The position numbers and the translations under genes are program-made. The notes beneath the pieces are model-generated. The model was not told where the DNA came from. It saw only the letters and a list, made by a program, of their open reading frames with translations, and did not search any database. A stretch of 64,000 nucleotides of DNA from contig BPAJ01000001.1 of NCBI GenBank assembly GCA_019652555.1, positions 398,762 through 462,761 on the forward strand, read 5' to 3'. Source of the stretch: Gammaproteobacteria bacterium. GTDB taxonomy: Bacteria; Pseudomonadota; Gammaproteobacteria; Magnimaribacterales; AG-339-G14. This document shows positions 38,282 through 48,913 of this stretch, one piece after another. How positions within the stretch are numbered: position 1 is the stretch's first letter; each line of letters starts with the position of its first letter.

Positions 38282-39127
38282 CTATTGTAACAATTCCTTC
38301 CATTGTTTTGATTCAAAAGATTGTATTTTTTCATCACCTTTGTAGATGAGTAATGCGGGGATGCCATTATCTCTAATATTATTTTTAATTAAATCAACTT
38401 TTCCTAAAGCAAATAAACCGGTTGCAAGAGCATCAGCATAGGCAGTTGATTTTTTATCCATGACAGAAATCGAAAGCACATTTTGATCAATCTTACTTCC
38501 TTCAATTCCAACAATATGCCCAGGATTTCTATAATTGCCTGAGGTTGCAATTGAGAGGCTTTGTTTAATTTCAAAAGGTTTAAATATACCTAGCTGATTC
38601 GGTAAAGGGTTTTCAATTCCAATCTTCCAAAAATTATTATTTTTCATGCCTTCTACCCTAATTTCGCCACCAATATTTATAAAAAAATCTTCAATATTTA
38701 ATTCTTTAAATTTAGAAGAAACGATATCTACCGCATAACCTTTTGCAACTGCATTAAAGTAGTCGTAGTCATCAAATAATATAAATCCTTCAACAGTTTT
38801 ATTAGCCTCTTCTGAAATTTTTACAACCTCTTGAAAATAATATTTAACTTCTTCTTTAAATAAGTCAGTATTTTTACTATCTCTTTTAAATGAAACTAAA
38901 GAATCATTTTTGTATGTTGAACAACATTGATTGATAGAAATAAAAATATTATTTATTTCATCATTAATTTTTTTAATGTTGTATTGAGATTTTTCGAACT
39001 TTATATCGTAGAAGGTACCAAAGGTTTCACCAGATATGGAAACAACCTCATTGTTACTGGAACAAGCTCCTAAAAAGAAAAGAAAAAATAATAGAGATTT
39101 TTTTAAAAAATTAGCTACCAAAATCAT
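38282..39127 (-). CDS. apbE: FAD:protein FMN transferase ApbE (lipoprotein)
   Basis: Attaches FMN covalently to threonines of NqrB and NqrC. A 281-residue protein with a lipoprotein signal ([11 protein letters not shown], Cys at about residue 22). ApbE motifs include [13 protein letters not shown] near the N-terminus, [23 protein letters not shown] and the C-terminal [17 protein letters not shown]. Slightly shorter than the usual 330-350. It overlaps the end of nqrF by 17 bases, so it is part of the nqr operon. Confidence 0.93.
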   Translation of the reverse strand: MILVANFLKKSLLFFLFFLGACSSNNEVVSISGETFGTFYDIKFEKSQYNIKKINDEINNIFISINQCCSTYKNDSLVSFKRDSKNTDLFKEEVKYYFQEVVKISEEANKTVEGFILFDDYDYFNAVAKGYAVDIVSSKFKELNIEDFFINIGGEIRVEGMKNNNFWKIGIENPLPNQLGIFKPFEIKQSLSIATSGNYRNPGHIVGIEGSKIDQNVLSISVMDKKSTAYADALATGLFALGKVDLIKNNIRDNGIPALLIYKGDEKIQSFESKQWKELLQ

Positions 39128-40337
39128 CGAACATTATGTTTTCTGGTTCAACACCTAGACTATCAAGCATTTTGAATGCTGCTGACATCATCATAGGAGG
39201 ACCACAAAGATAATATTCGCAATCTTCTGGTGAAGGATGATGTTGAAGGTATTCGTCATACAGAACATGACTTATAAAACCTGTTAGACCATCCCAATTA
39301 TCTTCAGGCAAAGGATCAGATAAAGCCGCATGCCAAGAAAAATTTTCAAAGTCATCTGATAACTTATCGAATTCTTCAACATAAAACATTTCTTTCAAAC
39401 TTCTTGCTCCATACCAAAAACTTATTTTTCTTGAAGAATTAATTCTTAGAAGTTGGTCAAAGATATGAGACCTCATAGGAGCCATACCGGCTCCTCCTCC
39501 AATAAATACCATTTCAGCATTGGTTTTTTTAGCTTTAAATTCTCCGAAAGGACCAAATATGGTTAATTTATCACCTGCTTTTAGATTGAATAAATAAGAT
39601 GAGGCCTCTCCAGGAGGAACTGACATTCCAGGTGGTGGCGAGGCAATCCTGATATTAAATTTCATAATGCCCTTTTCTTCCGGATAATTTGCCATTGAGT
39701 AAGCTCTTATTACTTCCTCTTTAACTGTTGACACATTGTTAAAAACTTCAAATCTCTCCCAATCTGATTTGTATTCCTCTTGAATATAAAAATCATTGTA
39801 ATCTACTTTGTAAGGTGGAATTTCCATCTGTACATAACCTCCAGCTTCAAATCCTACATCTTCTCCTTCAGGAAGCTCTAGTACCAATTCTTTAATGAAT
39901 GTTGCAACATTATCATTAGATCTAACTGTCGTTTCCCATTTTTTAACTCCAAAAACCTCTTCTGGAATTGTTATTTTCATATCACTCTTAACTGGAACTT
40001 GACAAGATAGACGCCAGAAATCTTTTTTTTCTTTGTTATTAAAATGGCTTTCTTCAGTAGATAGTATGGATCCTCCACCATCAAAGACCTGGCAACGACA
40101 TTGTGCACATGTTCCTCCACCACCACAGGCAGAAGATAGGAAAAGATTGTTTTCTGCTAATGTTTGCAAGAGTTTTCCACCGGCAGGTACAGTAATCTTT
40201 TGTGTAGGATCATCGTTAATTTCGATAGTTACGTCTCCAGTTGAGACCAATTGAGATCTTGCCATTAGAATAATAGCGACCATCACATTGACAATTAACG
40301 TAAAAGCTAAAATACCTAAAATTATTTCAATACCCAT
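39111..40337 (-). CDS. nqrF: Na+-NQR subunit F
   Basis: NADH entry subunit, 408 residues, intact. One N-terminal membrane helix, then a 2Fe-2S ferredoxin domain ([16 protein letters not shown] plus a later Cys in LSCQV), FAD-binding RAYSMANYP, and the NADH domain [17 protein letters not shown] and [10 protein letters not shown]. The start coincides with the nqrE stop. Full family length and all cofactors' ligands visible. Confidence 0.97.
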   Translation of the reverse strand: MGIEIILGILAFTLIVNVMVAIILMARSQLVSTGDVTIEINDDPTQKITVPAGGKLLQTLAENNLFLSSACGGGGTCAQCRCQVFDGGGSILSTEESHFNNKEKKDFWRLSCQVPVKSDMKITIPEEVFGVKKWETTVRSNDNVATFIKELVLELPEGEDVGFEAGGYVQMEIPPYKVDYNDFYIQEEYKSDWERFEVFNNVSTVKEEVIRAYSMANYPEEKGIMKFNIRIASPPPGMSVPPGEASSYLFNLKAGDKLTIFGPFGEFKAKKTNAEMVFIGGGAGMAPMRSHIFDQLLRINSSRKISFWYGARSLKEMFYVEEFDKLSDDFENFSWHAALSDPLPEDNWDGLTGFISHVLYDEYLQHHPSPEDCEYYLCGPPMMMSAAFKMLDSLGVEPENIMFDDFGS

Positions 40338-40948
40338 TAGAGAATAATGCCTCCAAAAGACATAAAACCAAAGCTCATCAAACCAACAATTATAAAAGTA
40401 GAACCCAGTCCCTGAAGGCCCTCAGGCATATCACTATATTTCAATTTTTCTCTGATACCAGCAAGAATTGTTATTGCTAATGCCCAACCAACGCCAGCAC
40501 CTAACCCATAAGCTACACTCTCTCCGAAATATAAATCCTTTTCAACCATAAAAAGAGATGCGCCTAAAATTGCACAATTAACAGTAATCAAAGGTAGGAA
40601 AATTCCTAATGCGTTATAAAGCACCGGAACATATTTATCTAAAAACATTTCCAATATTTGAACGCATGCCGCGATGACTCCGATATAGCTTATTAAACCA
40701 ACAAAACTTAGATCCACATCTGATAGTCCTGCCCAAGCAAGAGCTCCGTCTCTTAAAATAAAGTTATAAATTAAATTATTTATTGGCACTGTAATCGCCA
40801 AAACAACTATTACCGCAATACCCAGTCCGATGGCAGCTTCAATTTTTTTTGAAATAGCAATAAAAGTACACATTCCCAGAAAAACAGATAAAGCTAAATT
40901 TTCTATAAAAATTGCATTGATGAAAATGTTTAAGTAATTCTCTATCAT
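40337..40948 (-). CDS. nqrE: Na+-NQR subunit E
   Basis: A 203-residue six-helix inner-membrane subunit that, with NqrD, holds the intramembrane iron centre. Family blocks: [16 protein letters not shown] with the conserved Cys in the first helix, [16 protein letters not shown] with the second Cys, and the C-terminal FGFMSFGGI. Four-base overlap (ATGA) with nqrD and one-base contact with nqrF indicate coupled translation. Confidence 0.97.
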   Translation of the reverse strand: MIENYLNIFINAIFIENLALSVFLGMCTFIAISKKIEAAIGLGIAVIVVLAITVPINNLIYNFILRDGALAWAGLSDVDLSFVGLISYIGVIAACVQILEMFLDKYVPVLYNALGIFLPLITVNCAILGASLFMVEKDLYFGESVAYGLGAGVGWALAITILAGIREKLKYSDMPEGLQGLGSTFIIVGLMSFGFMSFGGIIL

Positions 40949-41640
40949 GTTGAACCTTTCGATGAAGGTGTTGGTGGAGGATTAGGTATGATCTCAGGAG
41001 AGTTTTCTGACATTTTAAATTCAGGTTCCTCAATTTGATCTTTTTGCCAAGCTCTAAGTGCCCAAATAATCAAGCCAATCAAAATAAATGAAACTGGAGG
41101 AAGTAAAAAGAAATTATTTGGTACATACCAACCACCATTCTGAACCAATGGAAAAATTTCATATTCTAAAATTGTTCCAGTACCAAAGAGTTCTCTTATC
41201 GTACCAAGAATTATAAGTATGACGCTATATCCCAACCCGTTACCAAAACCATCTAAAAAAGAGACTCCAGGAGGATTTTGCATTGCAAAAGCTTCTGCCC
41301 TTCCCATAACAATACAATTAGTAATTATTAAACCAACAAATACTGAAAGAGTTTTACTCGTTTCATAGTCATAAGCTTTTAATGCTTGATCAACCAAAAT
41401 TACCAAAGAAGAAATAATTGTCATTTGTACGATGATTCTAATATTTGAGGGAGTTATATTTCTTATCATTGAGATAAAAAAATTAGACAAGCTTACCGTA
41501 ACAGTCAGTGCTACACACATTATGAGTGTGGGATAGAGCTTACTGGTTACTGCGAGAGCAGAACAAATTCCAAGCATTTGCAAGGCAATGGGATTCTCTT
41601 TGAAAACCGGCCTAAAGAGTATCTCAGAATAATTAGACAT
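40945..41640 (-). CDS. nqrD: Na+-NQR subunit D
   Basis: A 231-residue membrane subunit paralogous to NqrE. Conserved blocks: [25 protein letters not shown] with the iron-centre Cys and [21 protein letters not shown] with the second Cys. The C-terminal tail is Pro/Ser-rich ([10 protein letters not shown]) and longer than usual. It overlaps nqrC by 8 bases and nqrE by 4. Confidence 0.97.
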   Translation of the reverse strand: MSNYSEILFRPVFKENPIALQMLGICSALAVTSKLYPTLIMCVALTVTVSLSNFFISMIRNITPSNIRIIVQMTIISSLVILVDQALKAYDYETSKTLSVFVGLIITNCIVMGRAEAFAMQNPPGVSFLDGFGNGLGYSVILIILGTIRELFGTGTILEYEIFPLVQNGGWYVPNNFFLLPPVSFILIGLIIWALRAWQKDQIEEPEFKMSENSPEIIPNPPPTPSSKGST

Positions 41641-42408
41641 CTATTTCCTTTAAGTTATTAATGAAATTTAAAAACCCATCACTTCCCATCCAGTAAGCAA
41701 TTAAGTTAGTAACTCCATTACAAGTTAATGTTGCACCTGATAAACCGTCTACCTCATAAACAAAATCATCACTATTTTCTAGAACCGATCCTTTAATTAC
41801 TTTCAACGATACTTGACCGTCTTCTTGATAAATTTTCTTACCCTTCCATAAAGCTTTCCACTTAGGATTATCAATTTCTGCACCAAGTCCAGGAGTCTCT
41901 TTGTGTTCGTAGAATTCTAAACCAGCAACGGTATTGAAATCTCCCTCAATAGCTAGATATCCATAAAGAATACCCCATAAACCATAGCCTCTGACAGGCA
42001 AAATCAAAGTGTTTATCTTGTCGTCTTTATATTCAATATAAACTTTGGAGAACTTTTCTCTTTTTTTGATAGAAGCAATGTCATTTTCAGCTGAAAGAAA
42101 TTTATATTTACCCTCTTCTCTTAATTCTTTTGCAAGTTCATAAGAATCTGGACTTATATCAACAATCTCACCTTTATCTAAATCAATAATCATTGTTTTG
42201 ATATTTGACATTGCGTTTTCTACAGACCCATAGACAGTTGTTAAGCCAGCTGAAGAAACGATCTTTTCTGCATATCCAAAACAACATTATTTTCTTGTAT
42301 TGACCTTAGCTGTATAGCAATGATTGATATTATTGCACTACATAACAGACAGAGACCGATACCTACGAATGTAATGTTTAAAGTACTATCTTTATTGAGT
42401 TTGGGCAT
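41633..42408 (-). CDS. nqrC: Na+-NQR subunit C (one frameshift)
   Basis: FMN-carrying subunit. I start at ATG 42408 ([21 protein letters not shown]), not at 42459 as in the track; this overlaps nqrB by 17 bases. One membrane helix is followed by a periplasmic domain. A single-base change in the A-run near 42260 joins [17 protein letters not shown] to the second piece. The FMN attachment motif is DGLSGATLT, with the last Thr as the covalent site used by ApbE. About 258 residues, the family length. Confidence 0.95.
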
Positions 42409-43615
42409 TTTGAAGAGATAATCTTTTCTTAATATTGTTTTGAACCACAAAGTGATCAATCAATGGAGCCAATAAGTTACCAAAAAGAATTGCTAACATC
42501 ATGCCCTCAGGAAAAGCTGGATTCAATACTCGAATTAATATCACCATGACGCCTATTACAATTCCATAAACCCATCTACCAGCATTGGTATGTGAACCTG
42601 AAACCGGCTCTGTTGCCATAAACACCAAACCAAATGCGTATCCTCCTATAACCATATGCCACCAAAAAGGCATTGAGAACATGGGATTGGTTTCACTACC
42701 TACAATATTGAATAAATAACTTGTTAGAATTGTCCCAATTGCAACTCCCATGACAATTCTCCAAGAAGCAACTTTTGTATAAAGCAGTATCGCAAGTCCT
42801 ACTAATATAGCCAGCGTTGAGGTTTCGCCAATAGATCCAGGAATAAAGCCAAGAAAAGCATTATTCCAAGAATATGCAAGTGTTTGATAGCCATCTTGTG
42901 CTGCAGTTCCAAGAATAGTCGCCGCTGTATAACCATCAACTGCAACCCAAGACATGTCTCCTGACCAAGATGCAGGATACGCAAAATATAAAAAAGCTCT
43001 TCCTGTTAAGGCAGGATTTAAAAAATTCTTTCCAGTCCCTCCGAATATTTCTTTACCTATTACTAAGCCTACAGCAATACCAAGAGCTGCCTGCCAAAGT
43101 GGTGCATTTGGTGGACAAGACAAGGCAAATAAAACTGTTGTGACGAAAGCTCCTTCGCTAACTTCATGCCTTCTTATGAGAGCAAAAATTAACTCACAAC
43201 CAATTCCGACTGCGAAGACAACAACATAAATAGGAATAAAATATATAGCTCCATAAACTAAACAATCCATAAAACTGTTTGGATTCAATGAGGTAAAAAA
43301 AGTAATTAATGGCCAGTGCCAATCTTTTTCGAAAGCTGTATTTGCTAAAGTAAGTTGTTCTATGGCATTAAGAGATTGATAACCAAGGTTATACATTCCT
43401 GCAAACATTGTTGGAAAGGTAGCTAACCAGACAACCACCATGATTCTTTGTATATCAGAACCATCTCTTACATGAGTTAAGCCTTTTGTTCTTTTGTCTG
43501 AAGAATAAAAAAGATTTTCAATTACGTCAAAGATAGGAAAATAATAAGACAAACCTCCCTTTCCTTGGAAAGTAGGCTTAATTTTATCAAGAAAATTTCT
43601 TAACGGATCTTTCAT
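42392..43615 (-). CDS. nqrB: Na+-NQR subunit B
   Basis: A 407-residue polytopic membrane subunit carrying FMN and riboflavin, part of the Na+ path. Family blocks: GGLSYYFPIFDVIENLFYS at the N-terminus, EVSEGAFVTTVLFALSCPPNAPLWQAALGIA, GKNFLNPALTGRAFL, the IPGSIGETST region where the flavinylated Thr is expected, and EPVSGSHTNAGRWVYG. Intact, with family length. A 78-base gap separates it from nqrA. Confidence 0.97.
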   Translation of the reverse strand: MKDPLRNFLDKIKPTFQGKGGLSYYFPIFDVIENLFYSSDKRTKGLTHVRDGSDIQRIMVVVWLATFPTMFAGMYNLGYQSLNAIEQLTLANTAFEKDWHWPLITFFTSLNPNSFMDCLVYGAIYFIPIYVVVFAVGIGCELIFALIRRHEVSEGAFVTTVLFALSCPPNAPLWQAALGIAVGLVIGKEIFGGTGKNFLNPALTGRAFLYFAYPASWSGDMSWVAVDGYTAATILGTAAQDGYQTLAYSWNNAFLGFIPGSIGETSTLAILVGLAILLYTKVASWRIVMGVAIGTILTSYLFNIVGSETNPMFSMPFWWHMVIGGYAFGLVFMATEPVSGSHTNAGRWVYGIVIGVMVILIRVLNPAFPEGMMLAILFGNLLAPLIDHFVVQNNIKKRLSLQNAQTQ

Positions 43616-43693
43616 CTCTAAGATATAAGCGCAATTTTAAAGACTTAAACATTTCAATTGAGTTTTTAGAAGATATTCTTCTATATTATGCTT

Positions 43694-45037
43694 TTATCCA
43701 TCCTTCTCAATTTTTTCCAAGATGTTCCTTAAAATCAAGCCATAATCATATTTACTTGGACAACTATATGTGCACAAAGCTAAATCTTCCTCATCCAACT
43801 CCAATACTCCTAGAGTTTGAGCTAATTCGGTATCTTCAGTAACAATTGCTTTCAATAATTGGGTGATCATTAAATTCATTGGAAAAATTTCCTCATAAAC
43901 ACCTACCGGAACAATAGCTCTAAAGCCACCATTAATTGCTGAAGTAAGATTATATTTATAATTCTTAAATATTGAGGTTAAAAACATTCTTAAAGAAGAA
44001 TGTTTTCTAATTTCTGGTCTTAACCAGTTTAAAAATTCTCGATCGTCTTTATTTACTTCTCTAATGACCGAAATTTGATTGGAAAAGTTAGAAAGATAAG
44101 CTTTAGGTCCTTCGCAAATATGTCCACATAAGACAGAACCAGAAATTATTCTATTTTCTCCTTCTAAGAGTTTTCCTGCAGTTAACTCCTCCACACAAGC
44201 GCCATAATTAGTCATAACAATTTCTGGATCAAACACTTGAGGTCCAGAAATAGATATGTATTTTTCATTAGAAAGATAGCCACTAATTAATGTTTTTCCA
44301 ATTTTTATTATTTCTTGGTAACCAATTGTCCAAATCTGATTTGTTAAAGATGCTGGAGAAATCTTATGTATCTGAGTGCCGACGAGTCCTATGGGATGAG
44401 GCCCATTGAATTTATGATAGTTAATATTATGAGAGCTAAACAATTCTAAATCATCATTGGATATACCAAGATGAACTCCATCGTTAGGTAAATAAGAGAT
44501 TAATTCCAGTCCTTTGTTGAAGGCTTCAAGATTATCTTCAATTATAATTTTAGGCTCAAAAGAAAGAGGATTTGAATCAATCAATGAAATAAATATTTTG
44601 TTGGGCAAAGAACCAACCATAGGAACTTTTGAAAACGGCCTCGTTCTAAAAAGACCCAACAATCCATAATCATTTAAAAAATTTAAAACTTGATCGCTAG
44701 ACTTTTCAAAAGTTGTATCCACTTCGAATGAGTTTTCATCATCATTTTTTTCGATCACCATAGACAAAAAAGATCTTCTGTCTCCTCTATTTATCTCAAT
44801 AATTTTTCCATTAATTGGAGACAAATGAGAATATCCAGGATTTTTCTTATCTTCGAAGAGTTTTTCTCCCTGCTTAACTTCTTGTCCTTCAGCTACAAAC
44901 ATTGTTGGTCTAATTCCGTGAAAATCAGTACCAAGAAGAGCAACTCTTGAGGTTAAATTTTTCTCATTTGGTAGGTCTTGATTGGTGATTTCTCCCTCAA
45001 GAGATAAGTCCAATCCCTTTGTTAAATTAAATTCCAT
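43694..45037 (-). CDS. nqrA: Na+-NQR subunit A
   Basis: A 447-residue cytoplasmic subunit implicated in quinone binding. Start FNLTKGLDLSLEGE, then VALLGTDFHGIRPTMFVAEGQEVKQGEKLFEDK and HLSPINGKI, and a C-terminal EEDLALCTYSCPSKYDYGLILRNILEKIEKDG are all family blocks. Intact. It follows the GAPDH-like gene with a one-base gap, so the nqr operon may be transcribed from further upstream. Confidence 0.97.
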   Translation of the reverse strand: MEFNLTKGLDLSLEGEITNQDLPNEKNLTSRVALLGTDFHGIRPTMFVAEGQEVKQGEKLFEDKKNPGYSHLSPINGKIIEINRGDRRSFLSMVIEKNDDENSFEVDTTFEKSSDQVLNFLNDYGLLGLFRTRPFSKVPMVGSLPNKIFISLIDSNPLSFEPKIIIEDNLEAFNKGLELISYLPNDGVHLGISNDDLELFSSHNINYHKFNGPHPIGLVGTQIHKISPASLTNQIWTIGYQEIIKIGKTLISGYLSNEKYISISGPQVFDPEIVMTNYGACVEELTAGKLLEGENRIISGSVLCGHICEGPKAYLSNFSNQISVIREVNKDDREFLNWLRPEIRKHSSLRMFLTSIFKNYKYNLTSAINGGFRAIVPVGVYEEIFPMNLMITQLLKAIVTEDTELAQTLGVLELDEEDLALCTYSCPSKYDYGLILRNILEKIEKDG

Positions 45038-45038
45038 C

Positions 45039-46521
45039 TTATAAAAATAAAGGTAATCTTAGATACTTTATTCCAGCCATTTTCTTTAGAACTCTCAATA
45101 ATTGAACGCAGTACCCCAGTTCATTGTCATACCAAGCATAAATAACAATATTTTTTTTATTGCATATAGATGCTTGCGAATCCACAACACATCCAAATCT
45201 ATTCCCGATTATGTCTGAAGAGACTATTTCAGGTGAATTTGTATAATCTATTTGGTCTTTGTAAATACTATGAAAAGCGGTTTTTCTTAGAAAGTCGTTA
45301 AGTTCATCAAGATTCGTCTCTTTTTCAAGATAAAGATTTAAAATTGCCATGGATACGTTTGGTGTTGGTACTCTTATTGCATTTGCTGATAATCTTCCTT
45401 TTAATTCCGGAAGCACCTGTGATACAGCATTTGCTGCTCCAGTTTCTGTTAAAACCATATTCAGTGCTGCACTCCTTCCTCTTCTGGCCTTGTCATGATA
45501 GTTGTCAATTAAATTTTGATCATTTGTGTAAGAATGAACTGTTTCCACATGACCATTATCTATTCCATACTCTTCTGATATTGCCTTCAAAAGAGGAACA
45601 ATTGCATTTGTAGTACAGGACGCTGCTCCTAAGATTTTATCTTTTTCAAGGATATCTTTGTGATTCACCCCATAAACTATATTTTTTAGACCGCCCTTTG
45701 TAGGCGCTGTAAGCAAGACTTTAGAGATCCCTTTGGATTCTAAGTGTCTTGATAGGCCTGATTCATCTCTATAAACACCCGTATTATCTATTAGAATTGC
45801 GTTATTAATATTATGTTTTGAATAGTCGATATCACTAGGGTTATCAGCATAAATAAATTTAACCGGATTACCATTCATCACTAGAGTGTCTGATTCTTCT
45901 TCTACTCTGATTGTTCCTTTGAATGGTCCATGAACAGAATCCCTTCTCATTAGTTCAGCTCTTTTAAAAAGATCTTCTGTTTTTGACTTTCTAACAACAA
46001 CTGCTTTAAGCGAAAAAGTTTCTCCCGCACCGGTGTCCTCTAGAATTAATCTGGTAATAAGTCTTCCAATCCTCCCAAATCCAAAAAGTACCACATCTTG
46101 CGGTTTTTCAAGGACTGGAACATGATTGCCAATTGCCTTTTCAGCCTGATCGCGGACAAATTCATCGATATTTTGCCCATGATCATCAAACATAAAGGCT
46201 GCTGCAAGAATCCCGATATCGATCTGAGCTGGACCCAAATCAAGTTTTTCTAGGCTAGCTAATATCATCGAAGTTTCATATTCACTGAGTTCATTAGCCT
46301 CAACTTCCCTTACCGTCCTGTGAGCCTGCATGATTTCTATCACTGAAAGAGATATCAATGGTGTTCCATACAACAGTATTCGGACATTTTTCTCTATGGA
46401 ATTTTCCGATGATGGGTATCATCGATTCAACAACGACTGTCTTTCGATCAGTTCTCTAGATAATTATCCGGTTTTCTCTATTCCTCTTATCAGGATTAGA
46501 GTCAGATTTTATTGCTGTCAT
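45039..46521 (-). CDS. Long-type glyceraldehyde-3-phosphate dehydrogenase-like protein (N-terminal indels)
   Basis: A GAPDH domain (FGFGRIGRLI, the catalytic Cys in AASCTTNAI, HSYTNDQNLID, WYDNELGY) preceded by about 140 residues not found in glycolytic GapA. The long form occurs next to nqr and mfd in Pseudomonas. The track starts at 46373; the true start is probably ATG 46521 (MTAIKSDSNPDK), with two or three indels before VESMIPIIGKFHREK and VRILLYGTPLISLS. This start overlaps the stop of the acyl-CoA dehydrogenase gene (ATGA). About 490 residues. Substrate in this subgroup is not certain; glycolytic or gluconeogenic GAP is plausible. Confidence 0.88.
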
Positions 46522-47640
46522 TTATTACAAAGCAGAATATCTTTTAAGTGATAATCAGTATTTCCAAAAATTGCTCTTATCGTTGTAAGACGCTTAAAGT
46601 AGTGACCAATGTTTGTTTCATCGGTTACACCCATTCCACCGTGTAGTTGTACAGACTCTTCACCGACGTGCTTTGCAGCTATACCTACTTGATATTTTAA
46701 AGCTGAGACTGCTTTTTGAATCATCCGACTTATCGGTGAGCTTTGCAGCGCACATCAAAAGTAAAGATTTTGTTTGTTCGTATGCCATGAAGGTATCAAC
46801 CATTCTATGTTGTAAAGCCTGAAACGAGCTCAATGTTTCGCCGAATTGTTCTCTGGTCTTAGTGTATTCAAGAGTTATCTCATTCATTTTTCCATAATAC
46901 CTACTGCTTCTGCAGATATAGCTAAGGTCGCTAGATCAATTACTTCTTCAAGAGCAGTAAAGGCTTCACCTTCTTTCCTAATAAGGAAGATGCCGGGACA
47001 GAAACATTTTCAAGCGTTACTTCTGATGCTTTAGACCCGTCAACATTGGAATAGTTTCTTAAAGACACTCCTTTCAAAGTTGGATCAACTATGAACAAGG
47101 TAAGACCTTTTCATCTAGTTGGTTACCTGAAGTTCTTGTAACAATGATCATGTTATTGGATGAAGGACCGTTCATGACAACTGCTTTATATCCATCGATG
47201 GTATAACTATCTCCTTCTTTTTTGCGACGGTAATTACATCGTTTAGATCAAACCTACTTTGTGGCTCTGAAAAAGCGACAGACATTTGGATTTCACCCGA
47301 AATGATTTTTGGTAGAAGCTCCTTTTTTGGTCTTCAGAGCCTAATCTGCTTATCAATCCACCGCTAAAACAACATTTGGGATATAAGGCTCAACCACCAA
47401 ACCTCTTCCTAAAGATTCCATTATGACCATTAAATCAATCGGACCGCCATTAAAACCTCCATCTGATTCAGAAAAAGGCATTCCCAACCATCCTAGATCA
47501 GCAAATGTTTTCCAAAAGTCTGAGCTATAACCCAAATCGGTTTTAATGTTTTTTGTCAATGTCAAAAGATAGTCTTTATCTACAAAAGTAGTAATACTAT
47601 CTTTCAGTAATTGTTGTTCTTCAGAAAGAAGAGAGTCCAT
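46518..47640 (-). CDS. Acyl-CoA dehydrogenase, second (small-type) subunit, many indels
   Basis: Pieces in three frames: MDSLLSEEQQLLKDSITTFV at the start, WLGMPFSESDGGFNGGPIDLMVIMESLGRGLVVEPY, a central fatty-acyl and FAD region with RFDL and PSSNNMIIV read in the gap 46888-47352, then EYTKTREQFGETLSSFQALQHRMVD and LHGGMGVTDETNIGHYFKRLT. About 375 residues after repair. It follows the large subunit with no spacer, a pairing seen in heteromeric acyl-CoA dehydrogenases such as pimeloyl-CoA dehydrogenase. Electrons would go to ETF (encoded downstream). Chain-length specificity is unknown. Confidence 0.82.
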
Positions 47641-48832
47641 TTAGATACCCAAGACAGCTTTAGCAATAACATTTCTTTGAATTTCATTACTACCACCGTA
47701 GATAGAAACTTTTCTTAGTTTAAGTAATGAGGCATCACATTAGCAGCAAAATCAGGACCAATTCTTCCTTCGTTAGAGATCAAATCGTCTTCTGACATAA
47801 AAGGATGGGCATAATATCCTAAGGCCTCTACAAATAAATCAGATAAACCTTGTTGCAAATCGGTACCCTTTATTTTAAGAATAGAAGATTCAGGTCCAGG
47901 GTGACCGCCTTTTGACATTGCTGCCAAAGTTCTCAGCTCACTATATTCAGCAGCCAATAAATCGATTTCAAGTTTGTTTAATTTATCCATGAACAAATCA
48001 TCATCTTTTAAAAAACCTTCACCTAAAGGCAGTTCAGAAGTAATTTCTCTTAATCTTCTTATTTCTCTCTTAAGAGCAGGTATACCTCAATTCCAGTCCT
48101 TTCGTGAGCCAAGAGAAATTTAGCAATATTCCATCCAGCGCCCTCTTCACCGATGAGATTCTCAGCCGGTACTTTCACATTATCCAAGTAAACCATGTTA
48201 ACTTCATGAGAACCATCAATAGTGATTATAGGCTTAACCTCAACTCCTGGAGTATTCATATCTATCAAAAGAAAGCTAATACCCTGTTGCTTGATATCAG
48301 TAGTTTCAGTTCTGACTAAACAGAATATCCAATCAGCATGTTGAGCCATAGTAGTCCAGGTTTTTGTTCCATTGACAATGTAATGGTCACCATCTTTAAC
48401 AGCTTTAGTTTTTAGTGAAGCTAAATCAGAACCAGAACCAGGTTCTGAATAACCTTGGCACCACCAAACATCATTATTTATGATACCTGGTAAAAATCTA
48501 TCTTTTTGCTCCTGAGTTCCAAAAGTATATATAACAGGTCCGCACATACTTACCCCAAAAGGGACTAGTGTTGGCGTATTGGCATCAGCTAATTCATTTT
48601 GAAAGATATGCTTTTGGGTCACTGACCAGCCTGTACCACCATATTCTTCTGGCCAATTGATAGCAAACCAACCTTTCTTACTTAAAATTCTTTGCCAAGT
48701 AAGGATATCGTCCTTTGAAACAGGAATTCCGTTATCCATTTTATTTTTAATATCAGCAGGATAGTTATCTGCAATAAATGATCTTACTTCGTCCTGAAAC
48801 TTAAGATCTTCTTCTGAAAAAGATAAATTCAT
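47641..48832 (-). CDS. Acyl-CoA dehydrogenase, first (large-type) subunit, frameshifted
   Basis: MNLSFSEEDLKFQDEVRSFI start, WPEEYGGTGWSVTQKHIF, the FAD and substrate segment CQGYSEPGSGSDLASLKTKAVKDGD, and GTKTWTTMAQHAD are typical. The C-terminus, in other frames, reads ELRTLAAMSKGGHPGPESSILKIKG and KVSIYGGSNEIQRNVIAKAVLGI with stop TAA 47643-47641. Indels near 48065 and 47712. About 397 residues, close to PimC/FadE-like enzymes. The catalytic Glu position cannot be assigned with confidence. A TATAAT-type promoter lies 38 bases upstream. Confidence 0.87.
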
Positions 48833-48869
48833 TTAAAACCTCTTTATAGTCTTATTTCTAGAAGTCAGT

Positions 48870-48875
48870 ATTATA
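48870..48875 (-). promoter_or_regulatory. Candidate -10 box of the acyl-CoA dehydrogenase/gap/nqr transcript
   Basis: On the minus strand TATAAT, preceded by TGTG, lies 38 bases before the acyl-CoA dehydrogenase ATG (48832). No good -35 is visible at 17 bases (TATTAA-like). Because acyl-CoA dehydrogenase genes, the GAPDH-like gene and nqrA follow with overlaps or one-base gaps, this could drive the whole 10-kb block. Confidence 0.35.
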
Positions 48876-48913
48876 CACAAACATTTATCTGTTAATACGA
48901 AGTAAAAATCATT

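Noticed and set aside
45344-45613. Plus-strand ORF of 89 residues, rich in Leu/His
   Set aside because: Shadow on the strand opposite the well-conserved GAPDH-like gene; no ribosome binding site or recognisable domain.
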